From JAEUHO01 sp046350655 (GTDB lineage Bacteria > Planctomycetota > PLA2 > JAEUHO01): a stretch of DNA of 64,000 nt. The position numbers and the translations under genes are program-made. Under the pieces are notes generated by a model. It was not told the DNA's origin. It saw only the letters and a program-made list of their open reading frames with translations, and searched no databases. The stretch is from NCBI GenBank assembly GCA_046350655.1, contig JAXMAB010000014.1:62001-126000 (forward strand). Reading direction: 5' to 3'. Positions 25,532 through 33,209 of the stretch are shown here, piece after piece. How positions within the stretch are numbered: position 1 is the first letter of the stretch; every line of letters starts with the position of its first letter.

Positions 25532-26895
25532 GACGCACGCCCCTTCTTCGCGCCGGCCGCCGGCGCCGACTTCGCCTTCGCGGCGGGCGCCTTCGCCTTG
25601 CCGTCGGCCCCGAGCGGGCGGGCGGGCACGCCGACCACGGTCGAGCCCGCCGGCACGTCGTGCCGCGCGGTCACGACCGCGTTCGCGCCCGTGCGCGCGC
25701 CGGCCCCCACCGTCACCGGCGCCACCAGCACGGTGCCGGAGCCGATGTGGGCGCCCGCGCCGATGCTCGTGCGGTGCTTCTGCTTGCCGTCGTAGTTGGC
25801 GGTGATCGTGCCGCAGCCGATGTTCGCGTCGGCGCCGACGTCGGCGTCGCCGAGGTAGGTCAGGTGCTTCGCCTTCACGCCGGACGCGAGCACCGAGGCC
25901 TTCACCTCGACGAAGTTGCCGACCTGCGCGCCCTTCTCGAGCACGGTGCCCCCGCGCAGGTGCGCGAACGGCCCCACGACGCACTCCGGGCCGATCTTGC
26001 AGCCGTGGCCGATGTAGGTGAACGGCAGGATGCGCGCGCCCGCGGCGATCTCGACGTCGGGCTCGATGACCGTGCTCTCGGGGTCGGCGACGAGCACGCC
26101 GGCGGCGAGGTGGCGCCCCACGATGCGCCGGCGGAGCGACGTCACCGCGGCCGCGAGGTCCGCGGGGGTGTTCACGCCGAGCAGCGCGGTCCCGTCGGCG
26201 GCGCGCTCCGTCTCGACCTTGCCGCCGGAGGCCGCGAGGTAGCCGATCGCGTCCGTGAGGTACTCCTCGCCGTTCGTGTGGCGGGGCAGGTCCGCGACCG
26301 CGCGCCGCAGCGGCCCCGCGGCGAAGATGCACAGCCCGGTGTTGAACTCGCGCAGCGTGAGGACCTCGGGGCTCGCCTCGCGCGCCTCGACGATGCGCTG
26401 CAGGCGGCCCGTGGCCGGGTCGCGCACGATGCGCCCGAGCCGGCCGGCGTCGGTCGCGACGCCGGTGAGCACGGTGGCGTCCGCGCGGGCCCGGCGGTGC
26501 GCGTCGACGAGGCGGCGGAGGTCGTCCGGCTCGACCTGCGGCACGTCGCCGTACGCGACGATCACGTCGCCGTCGAACCGCGGGATCGCCGCGAGCGCGA
26601 GGCGCACGGCGTGGCCGGTGCCGTGCTGCGGCTCCTGGACCGCGGTCCTCGCCCCGGCCCAGTGCTTGTGGAGCCACGGGACCACGAGCTCGCGCGCGTG
26701 CCCGACGACGACGACCGTCTCCTTGGGCTCGAGGCACGCGACGGCGCGGCGCACGTGCTCGAGCATCGGCGCGCCGAGGCAGTCGACCAGCACCTTCGGG
26801 CCGGCGCCCGGGAGACGGGTGCCCTTGCCGGCGGCGAGCACGAGCGCGGCCAGAGCGGTGGGAGCGGGGTCGCCGGAGGGGGTGCGCGTCTTCAT
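25528..26895 (-). CDS. glmU: Bifunctional GlmU (uridylyltransferase / acetyltransferase)
   Basis: 455 residues, the normal length. The N-terminal nucleotidyltransferase has LAALVLAAGKGTRLPG, EPQHGTGHAVRLAL and YGDVP. The C-terminal left-handed beta-helix keeps the acetyl-transfer and CoA residues in FVEVKASVL...KAKHLTYLGDADVG and GCGTITANYDGKQKHRT. It makes UDP-GlcNAc for peptidoglycan and lipid A. The last 30 residues are an Ala/Lys tail. No clear ribosome-binding site precedes ATG 26895, but MKTRTPSGDPAPTALAALVL fits. Confidence 0.96.
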   Translation of the reverse strand: MKTRTPSGDPAPTALAALVLAAGKGTRLPGAGPKVLVDCLGAPMLEHVRRAVACLEPKETVVVVGHARELVVPWLHKHWAGARTAVQEPQHGTGHAVRLALAAIPRFDGDVIVAYGDVPQVEPDDLRRLVDAHRRARADATVLTGVATDAGRLGRIVRDPATGRLQRIVEAREASPEVLTLREFNTGLCIFAAGPLRRAVADLPRHTNGEEYLTDAIGYLAASGGKVETERAADGTALLGVNTPADLAAAVTSLRRRIVGRHLAAGVLVADPESTVIEPDVEIAAGARILPFTYIGHGCKIGPECVVGPFAHLRGGTVLEKGAQVGNFVEVKASVLASGVKAKHLTYLGDADVGADANIGCGTITANYDGKQKHRTSIGAGAHIGSGTVLVAPVTVGAGARTGANAVVTARHDVPAGSTVVGVPARPLGADGKAKAPAAKAKSAPAAGAKKGRAS

Positions 26896-27170
26896 GCGGG
26901 CCGACACGGTACGCGGTGCCCGCCTCCCTCGCCAACCTCCGAGCGCCACGGCTCCGGGCGGCGCTCGAGGGGACGGACCGCGAGGCCCGGCGGCCGATCG
27001 ATCCGGGGGGACCCCCCCGGGATGCGGCCCTGCGGCACGGCCAGGGACCGGGCGACCGGCGCCCGTCGTGACCCGGGGGCCCCCGGCATCCCGGGGGCGC
27101 ACGGGGCCCACCGGGGCGGGGCCCGGGTCGCCGGCCGGCGGACGCGCCGCCGCCGCCGGCGACGCGGGGG

Positions 27171-27470
27171 TCAGCTCGGGCCGTACCCGCCGTGGTCGCG
27201 GCCGCGGACCGCGAGGAGGACGAGCGCCAGGCCGGCGAAGACGCCCGGCAGGACGGTCGCCGTGGCCGGGCGGTCGGCGGCGACCTTGCCGTCGGCGGCG
27301 ACGTCGCCCTTGGTCTTCGGGGCGCCGAACAGCTTGCCGTACCACTCGTCGCCGAGCTGGTCGTTGCACCACTTCTGGTAGCTGGCGAGGTTCGAGTCGG
27401 TCAGGAACAGCGGCGGCGCGTACAGGGCGAGCGCGAGGCCACCGAGCAGGAACGCGAGCAGTCGGCCCAT
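27171..27470 (-). CDS. Small membrane protein of unknown function
   Basis: A 99-residue protein with two hydrophobic segments (LLAFLLGGLALALYAPPLFL at 4-23 and PGVFAGLALVLLAV near the end) joined by a hydrophilic loop containing YQKWCNDQLGDEWYGKLFG. A strong GGAGG lies before ATG 27470, which supports a real gene. No family recognised. The spacer 26896-27170 on its downstream side has a GCGAGGCCCG copy (26980) and nothing else evident. Confidence 0.65.
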   Translation of the reverse strand: MGRLLAFLLGGLALALYAPPLFLTDSNLASYQKWCNDQLGDEWYGKLFGAPKTKGDVAADGKVAADRPATATVLPGVFAGLALVLLAVRGRDHGGYGPS

Positions 27471-27561
27471 GGGTCACCTCCGAGGACCGGCCTAGGCTAC
27501 CCACACCTCCGGGAGGAGGGGGCGTCCGGGCGGGAGGGTGGGGCCCACGGGGGGCGCCGGG

Positions 27562-27567
27562 TACGAT
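27562..27567 (+). promoter_or_regulatory. TACGAT -10-like box for tRNA-Gln
   Basis: TACGAT ends nine bases before the mature tRNA 5' end, the right distance for a -10 element. No clear -35 is visible. The same hexamer precedes the genes at 6205 and 7107. Confidence 0.35.
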
Positions 27568-27575
27568 CCGGCGAT

Positions 27576-27649
27576 TGCCCGATGGTGTAACGGTAGCACC
27601 GGAGACTTTGGATCTCTTAGTCGTGGTTCGAATCCACGTCGGGCAGCCA
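27576..27649 (+). tRNA. tRNA-Gln (anticodon TTG), CCA encoded
   Basis: Cloverleaf: acceptor TGCCCGA (27576-27582) pairs with TCGGGCA (27639-27645), with discriminator G and an encoded CCA (27647-27649). The anticodon stem GGAGA/TCTCT holds the loop CTTTGGA with anticodon TTG at 27608-27610. The T arm is CGTGG-TTCGAAT-CCACG. The U-A type first pair (T1-A72) is a known glutamine tRNA feature. Confidence 0.95.
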
Positions 27650-27773
27650 CGCCGCGCCCGCCGGCCCCACCCGCGGACGCCGACCTGCGGGCGTCCGGCG
27701 TCGCGTCACGGGCCCACGGCGCGCGACCGCCCCCCGCGCGGGCCTCGCGTCGCGCCCCCCCTCCGTCGCCCCG

Positions 27774-29009
27774 TCACGTCCGCAGGCGACGCCGCACGAG
27801 GTCGAGGGCCACGACCGCCGCGCGCCGCTGCACGACCTCGCGCGGCAGCGGGAGGCGGAGCTCGCGCACGTCGGCGTCGGCGTCGTCGCGCGCGGCGACC
27901 GCGACGAACACCGTCCCCTGCGCGACGCCGCGGTCGTCGGGGCCGGGCCCGGCGACGCCCGTCGTCGCGACGGCGAGGTCGGCGTCGCCGCGCGCGCGGG
28001 CGCCGAGCGCCATCGCGCGGGCCACGGGCGCCGACACCGCGCCGTGGGTCGCGAGCAGCGCCTCCGGGACGCCGAGCTCGCGGGCCTTCCACCGGTCGCT
28101 GTAGGTGACCCAGCCGCCGCGGAAGACGGCGCTCGCGCCGGGGACCTCGCAGAGCATCCGCGCGACGAGGCCGCCGGTCACGGACTCGGCCGTCGTGACG
28201 ACGAGGCCGCGCGCGGCGAGCGCGGCCACGACGGCGTGCTCGACGCGCGTCGCCTCGTCGGTCGAGACGACGTGGGCGCCGAGGCGGCGCACGATCTCGG
28301 CGACGGCCGCGTCGGCGCGCGCCGCGGCGTCGTCGCCGCGCGCGAGGAGGCGCACCGCGACCTCGCCGTCGTCGGGGTGCGTCCCGACGACCGGCTCGGG
28401 GGCGCGCATGAGGTCCTCGATCGCGCCGGCGACCTCGCTCTCGGGGGCCCCCGCCGTCCAGACGACGCGCGACGCGACGGCGTCGAGGGTGCCGCGCGCG
28501 CGCCAGCGCGGGAGCACCTCGCGGTCGAACATCGAGCGCATCTCGCGCGGCGGGCCCGGCAGCAGGAACACCGTGCGGCCGCCCGTCGCCGCGACGATCC
28601 CCGGCGCGGTGCCCTGGTCGTTGTCGAGGGGGCGCGCGCCGCGCGGGACGAGGGCCTGCCGCCACTGCATGGCGACGGCGGGCCGGCCGCTGCGCGCGAA
28701 GTAGCGCGCGACGATCGCGCGCGCGTCGGCGTCGTCCTCGAGCGGGACGTCGAGGACGCGGGCGAGCGCGTCGCGCGAGCGGTCGTCCTCGGTGGGCCCG
28801 AGGCCGCCCGTGACGACGACGTCGTCGGCCTCGGCGAGCGCGTCGCGCAGCGCGGCGACGAGGTCCGGCAGGTCGTCGCCGACGGTGCGCACCGAGGTGA
28901 CCTTCGCGCCGGCCTCCGTCGCGCGGCGGGCGAGCCAGGACGCGTTCGTGTTGACCGTGTGCCCCCGCAGGACCTCGTGGCCGGTCGAGACGAGGGCGAC
29001 GGTCAGCAC
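27774..29009 (-). CDS. cinA: CinA-like protein (competence/damage-inducible, PncC domain)
   Basis: 411 residues. The N-terminal MoCF-like domain (about 1-170) has ISTGHE-type opening VALVSTGHEVLRGHTVNTNASWLA, VTGGLGPTEDDRSRDALA and FLLPGPPREM. The C-terminal nicotinamide-nucleotide amidase domain (about 255-405) has TTAESVTGGLVARML and TTGVAGPGPDDRGV. It recycles NMN in NAD metabolism; an older association with competence is of interest given the uptake-like motif in this window. It starts four bases after the tatC stop. Confidence 0.92.
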   Translation of the reverse strand: MLTVALVSTGHEVLRGHTVNTNASWLARRATEAGAKVTSVRTVGDDLPDLVAALRDALAEADDVVVTGGLGPTEDDRSRDALARVLDVPLEDDADARAIVARYFARSGRPAVAMQWRQALVPRGARPLDNDQGTAPGIVAATGGRTVFLLPGPPREMRSMFDREVLPRWRARGTLDAVASRVVWTAGAPESEVAGAIEDLMRAPEPVVGTHPDDGEVAVRLLARGDDAAARADAAVAEIVRRLGAHVVSTDEATRVEHAVVAALAARGLVVTTAESVTGGLVARMLCEVPGASAVFRGGWVTYSDRWKARELGVPEALLATHGAVSAPVARAMALGARARGDADLAVATTGVAGPGPDDRGVAQGTVFVAVAARDDADADVRELRLPLPREVVQRRAAVVALDLVRRRLRT

Positions 29010-29013
29010 GGCG

Positions 29014-29982
29014 TCACTTCGGCGCGCCGGGCGCCGGCGGCGCCGGGGCCGGGGCCGGCGGGGCGGGGGCCGGGGCCGCCGTCGGCGTCGCGCCCGAGGG
29101 CACGAGGTCGCGCAGGTCGCGGCGGTAGACGAACAGCGCCACCAGCGCGACGAAGGCGACGAGCAGCGGCCACGCGCGCAGGAGCGTGAAGCGCTCGCGG
29201 CGCTCCCCCACGAAGCGGCCGGCCCACACGCCGAGGAAGTACAGGCCGACCAGCGGGCCGGCCATGATCGTCTGCGAGACGGGCGACGGGTCCGGCGTGA
29301 GGACCATGGCGAGCACGAACGCGGTGAGGACCGCCACGCGCCAGCCCTTGCGGAGCGTCTCGCGCTCGACGATGCCCATCGCCTGCAGGAACACCATGAC
29401 GATGGGCAGCTGGTAGGCGATGCCGAGGCCGAACAGCAGCGAGAGCCCGAGCGAGAGGTACTCCCCCACCGCGAAGCTGCTGCCCATGCCGTGGGACTGG
29501 CCGAAGCCGATGAGGAACCGGAGCCCGACCGGCAGCACCACGAGGAACGCCGTGGCGACGCCGGCGCCGAACAGCACGAGCGACGCCGGGAAGAAGACGC
29601 GCACGGCCTTCTTCTCGTGGGCGTAGAGCCCGGCGGCGATGAAGCCCCACATCTGCCAGAGGACGTACGGCGACACGACCACGATCGCGACGATGAACGC
29701 GAGCTTGAACGGCTGGATGAAGCCGTCGAGGGGGGAGAGGCTCGAGAGCTTCCCGTCGGCCCCGGCCGCGGCCATCGCCTCGTTGTAGGGCGCGACCGCC
29801 TGGCTCCAGAGCGCGTCGTTGAAGAAGAACGCCGCGACCGTCGCCACCACCACGGCGAGCACCGACCGGCCGACGCGGCGGCGCAGCTCGTCGAGGTGCT
29901 CGCCCAGCGTCATCCGCGGCAGCGAGGCCTCCGGGTCGGCGTCCGTCGGCGGCGGGGGCGTCGGCTCGGGCATCGCGTCCAT
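29014..29982 (-). CDS. tatC: Sec-independent protein translocase TatC
   Basis: A 322-residue six-helix membrane protein: LGEHLDELRRRVGRSVLAVVVA is the standard N-terminal motif, followed by QMWGFIAAGLYAHEKK, ALVLFGAGVATAFLVVLPVG-like helices, and LTPDPSPVSQTIMAGPL near the end, which is diagnostic. It exports folded proteins. The tail after residue 275 is Pro/Ala-rich. No tatA/B gene lies within the window. A second ATG at 29973 is an alternative start. Confidence 0.95.
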   Translation of the reverse strand: MDAMPEPTPPPPTDADPEASLPRMTLGEHLDELRRRVGRSVLAVVVATVAAFFFNDALWSQAVAPYNEAMAAAGADGKLSSLSPLDGFIQPFKLAFIVAIVVVSPYVLWQMWGFIAAGLYAHEKKAVRVFFPASLVLFGAGVATAFLVVLPVGLRFLIGFGQSHGMGSSFAVGEYLSLGLSLLFGLGIAYQLPIVMVFLQAMGIVERETLRKGWRVAVLTAFVLAMVLTPDPSPVSQTIMAGPLVGLYFLGVWAGRFVGERRERFTLLRAWPLLVAFVALVALFVYRRDLRDLVPSGATPTAAPAPAPPAPAPAPPAPGAPK

Positions 29983-30062
29983 TGAACCCCACGGACGGCC
30001 GGGCGGCGCGCCGCGGGCGTCCCGCTCGGACCCGGCGGCGGGGCGCGCCGGGCCGCAAAAGC

Positions 30063-30097
30063 CGCGCGCCCGGCGGTCGGGGACCGCCGGGCGCGCG
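30063..30097 (-). terminator. Intrinsic terminator after the coiled-coil protein gene
   Basis: A perfect 16-base stem (30063-30078 with 30082-30097, three-base loop) is followed on the minus strand by GCTTTTGCGG, a short U-run. It ends transcription of the gene at 30121-31761. Confidence 0.8.
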
Positions 30098-30120
30098 AGG
30101 GACGATCGGGGGACCGACGA

Positions 30121-31761
30121 TCAGAAGTCGAGGAAGGCCTCGAGCAGCTTCTCGGTGATCAGCGTCGCGCCGAACGACTTGGCGAGCGCCGCGAGGCGGT
30201 CGTACTCGCTCTGGGCGCCGGCGGCATCGCCCTCGGCCGGGGCGGCGCCCGCGGTCGGGACCTTGATCGAGTCCGGGATCACGACGTAGTCGGTGTTCGC
30301 GTCGATCGCGTCCTGGATGTCGGTGCCCATCGTGCGCAGACGGTCGGCCGCCACGCTCTTCGGGTACTTCCGGAGCACGCCGGCGACGACGATCTTGAGG
30401 CGCTCGCTCTTCTTGTAGAAGGGGTTGCTGACCATGTCGCCCTTGGAGATCGGGCGCTCGCCGTCGACGAGCCCGACGATGCGGGCCTGCGAGTAGTGCT
30501 GGTCGAGCACCTTCGTGATGACCACGGTGCCCTTCGGCGTGCGGATCATGCCGCGGCCGAAGTACGAGACCTGGAACTTCAGGCCGGCGTAGGCCTTGTC
30601 CGCGAAGCCGAGGTTGACGTACGCGATCTCGAGGTTGTTGTCGGCGGCGAGGATGATGCCGTCCACGTCGTCGCGCTCGATCTCGATGTCGCGCTTCTGC
30701 TTCATCATCAGGCGCGCGTCCTCCTCGGCCTTGAGCTTCTGGCTGAGGCTGGCGACCTCGGTCTTGCGGTCCTGCTTCTCCTTCGACGCCTCGTTCTCGG
30801 CGGTCGTCTTCGCGACGCGCTCGGCCTCGAGGGCGGTGCGGGCGGCGGCGGCCTCGGCCTGCAGCTTGCTCGTCGTGTCGGCGAGCTCCTGCTGGACCTT
30901 GGCGAGCTGCTCGGTCAGGCCCGGCGTCGCGGCGTCGGTGCTGCTGATCTGGGCGAGGCCCTTCGCGACCTCTTCCTTGGCCTTCTTGAGGTCCGACATC
31001 AGCGCCTCGACGCGCTCCTTGATGATCGCGTTGTAGGCGGCCGCCACGGTGGCCGGCGTCTTGAGCATCTCCTCGACCGTCTCGGCCGTCGGCTTGACGA
31101 ACAGCGAGTACGTGACCGTCTGCGTCTGGTCGGCGTCGAAGAGGCCGATGGCGCCGATCACGGCGCGGTAGACCGGCCAGTCGTTCGTCTTGGAGACGGC
31201 GTCGAGCTTCTCCTGGTAGGCCTTGTACTTGGCGTCCCAGGCGTCCTTGTCCGACTTCCACTTCGCCATGCCGGCGGCGTCGTCGGCGTCGTCGGGCTGG
31301 GCCGGGACCGGGCCGGGGAACGCGGCCTCGGCGTCGGCGATCTTCTGCTTGAACTCGGCCGTCAGCGCCACGACGCCCGACTCCTTGCCGTCGATCCCGC
31401 CCGCCTTCGCCGGGAACACGCCGCGCGCGGCGACGATCTTGGCGTTGGCGGCGAACTTGCCGAGCGCGCCGGCGGCGTTCGCCGGGTCGATGTCGGCCTT
31501 GACCTTCTCGGGGTCGGTCACGTTCTTGCCGTTCACGACCTTCGTGCCGTAGCCGACGACGTCGGTGACCGCCGCGGCGTAGTCCGCCCACGCCTGGGTC
31601 TCCTCCCGCGCCTTCACCGCGTCGTTCACGGCGGCGGTGCGCTGCTCGGCGAGCTTCTCGCGATCCGACTTCTCGCTGTACCAGAGGAAGCCGAAGATGA
31701 GCGTCAGCACGAGGCAGATGACGAACGGCCACACCGAGAGGCCGCGTTCCTGGTGGCGCAT
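30121..31761 (-). CDS. Membrane-anchored coiled-coil protein of unknown function
   Basis: 546 residues from ATG 31761 (GGAG upstream). One transmembrane helix at about 10-28 (VWPFVICLVLTLIFGFLWYS) is followed by an extended region and a long coiled coil at about 270-375 (LAKVQQELADTTSKLQAEAA). A C-terminal globular part follows, with YVNLGFADKAYAGLKFQVSYFGRG and a KIVVAGVLRKYPKSVAADR...DYVVIP stretch faintly like a BRCT fold. No family recognised. Likely a periplasmic or cytoplasmic scaffold held to the inner membrane. Its own terminator follows. Confidence 0.75.
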   Translation of the reverse strand: MRHQERGLSVWPFVICLVLTLIFGFLWYSEKSDREKLAEQRTAAVNDAVKAREETQAWADYAAAVTDVVGYGTKVVNGKNVTDPEKVKADIDPANAAGALGKFAANAKIVAARGVFPAKAGGIDGKESGVVALTAEFKQKIADAEAAFPGPVPAQPDDADDAAGMAKWKSDKDAWDAKYKAYQEKLDAVSKTNDWPVYRAVIGAIGLFDADQTQTVTYSLFVKPTAETVEEMLKTPATVAAAYNAIIKERVEALMSDLKKAKEEVAKGLAQISSTDAATPGLTEQLAKVQQELADTTSKLQAEAAAARTALEAERVAKTTAENEASKEKQDRKTEVASLSQKLKAEEDARLMMKQKRDIEIERDDVDGIILAADNNLEIAYVNLGFADKAYAGLKFQVSYFGRGMIRTPKGTVVITKVLDQHYSQARIVGLVDGERPISKGDMVSNPFYKKSERLKIVVAGVLRKYPKSVAADRLRTMGTDIQDAIDANTDYVVIPDSIKVPTAGAAPAEGDAAGAQSEYDRLAALAKSFGATLITEKLLEAFLDF

Positions 31762-32409
31762 CGCAGGTCTCCGAAGGTCGCGCCGTCGGGGCCGGTCAGC
31801 CCCGAGCACGGTCGCGTCCCGAATCCGTGACGTTCCCGTGACGAAGCCGCTGACGAACACGGCGAGCCGTGTCGCCGCCGTCGGGCAACCCTCCCGAGCG
31901 GTGACAGCCTGTCACAGGTGCGCGGAGCGTACCAACCGCCCGCCGCACGCGTCAAACCTAAACGAAGAACTCCCCCCCGGGGGGAGCCGTCGCCGAACAC
32001 CGCCGCCCCCCTTGACCCGGACGGCGCGGAGCCTATGGTACGGGCCTCGGCCCCGGCGCCTCCGGTCTCCGGTCCGCGCGCCCGCACCGACGTGAGCCCC
32101 TGCGTTCGGGCCTCCCTTCCTCGGCCCGGCGTGCGGTCCCCACGGCGCCCGAGACCCCCTTCGTCCCGCCTAGGGCCCCCTCACCCTCCCTAGGCCCCTC
32201 ACCCGGCCTCTCACCCCAGGGAACCTTCGGACCCCCGCCCCCCGGCACGGCCCCCGGTCGCCTCGGCCGTCCCCCGCGGAGCGCATCCTCTCTCTCTCCT
32301 CTCTCTCTCTGGGCACGTCGCCGCGCCCCTTCCGAACGCCACGTCACGCTCCGTCCGCTCGGCTCCCGACCCCGCACGATCCCGTCCGCCCCCTCCCGAG
32401 GAGGTCCCC
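31762..32409. other. Intergenic region with polypyrimidine tract
   Basis: This divergent promoter region between the coiled-coil protein gene and coaE has no gene I can support. The right half (about 32110-32320) is strongly pyrimidine-rich on the plus strand, ending in a CT microsatellite (about 32287-32310: CCTCTCTCTCTCCTCTCTCT). Such a tract upstream of coaE-rho could act as a Rho-loading (rut-like) leader in the RNA, which would suit Rho autoregulation, but this is speculation. Confidence 0.5.
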
Positions 32410-33201
32410 GTGAAGCGAACCGACCGTCCCGGCAAGCCCGCTCCCACCCCGGCCGCCGCCCCCCGCGGCGCGAAGGCCGCCCCGGCCAAGGCCGCGCCGG
32501 CCCCGAAGAAGGCCGCCCCGGCGGCCAAGACCGCGGCGCCGAAGAAGGCCGCCGCGCCGAAGCCGGCCGCGGCCCCCGCGAAGGCCAGCGGGCTGCCGGT
32601 GCGCCGCGCGATCGTCGGGCTGCTCGGCGGGATCGGGTCGGGGAAGTCCACGGTCTCCGCCGCCGTCGCCCGCCGGGTGAAGGCGTCGGTGATCGACGCG
32701 GACGCCTTCGCCCGCGAGGCGCTCGACGTCTGCGCCCGCGACGGCCGGCTCGCCGAGGCCCTCGGCGCCTGGGCGGTCAACCCCGACCGCACCCCGAACC
32801 GCAAGGCCATCGCCGCGAAGGCCTTCGACGTGGCGTCGGTCCTCCGCGCGCTCGAGCGCCTGACGCACCCCGCCGTGACCGCGAAGATCGAGGACGCGAT
32901 CGAGGACCACCGCATGGGCAAGGGCGCGCCGCTCCTGCTCCTCGACGTGCCGCTCCTCATCGAGGTCGGCCTCGACCGCCGCTGCGACACGCTCTGGTTC
33001 GTGGACGCCCCCGACGCGGTCCGCTTCGCCCGCGCCCGCGAGCGGCTGAAGCTGACGCCCGACGACGTCCGCAAGCGCGAGGCGGCCCAGGCCCCGCTCG
33101 ACCGCAAGCGCGCCCGCGCCGACGTCGTGCTCGACAACGGCGGCACCCTCGACGCGCTCGAGACGCAGGTCGAGGCCGCGCTCCGCGCGCTCGGCGCCTA
33201 G
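32410..33201 (+). CDS. coaE: Dephospho-CoA kinase with Ala/Lys/Pro-rich N-terminal tail
   Basis: 263 residues, about 60 more than usual. Residues 1-60 are a histone-H1-like Ala/Lys/Pro tail (APKKAAPAAKTAAPKKAA). The kinase follows: P-loop GGIGSGKS (73-80), VIDADAFAREAL, LTHPAVTAKI, LLLLDVPLLIEVGLDRRCD and FVDAPDAVRFARARER. It performs the last step of CoA synthesis. The GTG at 32410 has an AGGAGG site at ideal spacing, so the tail is truly part of the protein. rho follows eight bases after the stop. Confidence 0.93.
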   Translation: MKRTDRPGKPAPTPAAAPRGAKAAPAKAAPAPKKAAPAAKTAAPKKAAAPKPAAAPAKASGLPVRRAIVGLLGGIGSGKSTVSAAVARRVKASVIDADAFAREALDVCARDGRLAEALGAWAVNPDRTPNRKAIAAKAFDVASVLRALERLTHPAVTAKIEDAIEDHRMGKGAPLLLLDVPLLIEVGLDRRCDTLWFVDAPDAVRFARARERLKLTPDDVRKREAAQAPLDRKRARADVVLDNGGTLDALETQVEAALRALGA

Positions 33202-33209
33202 GACCGCCG

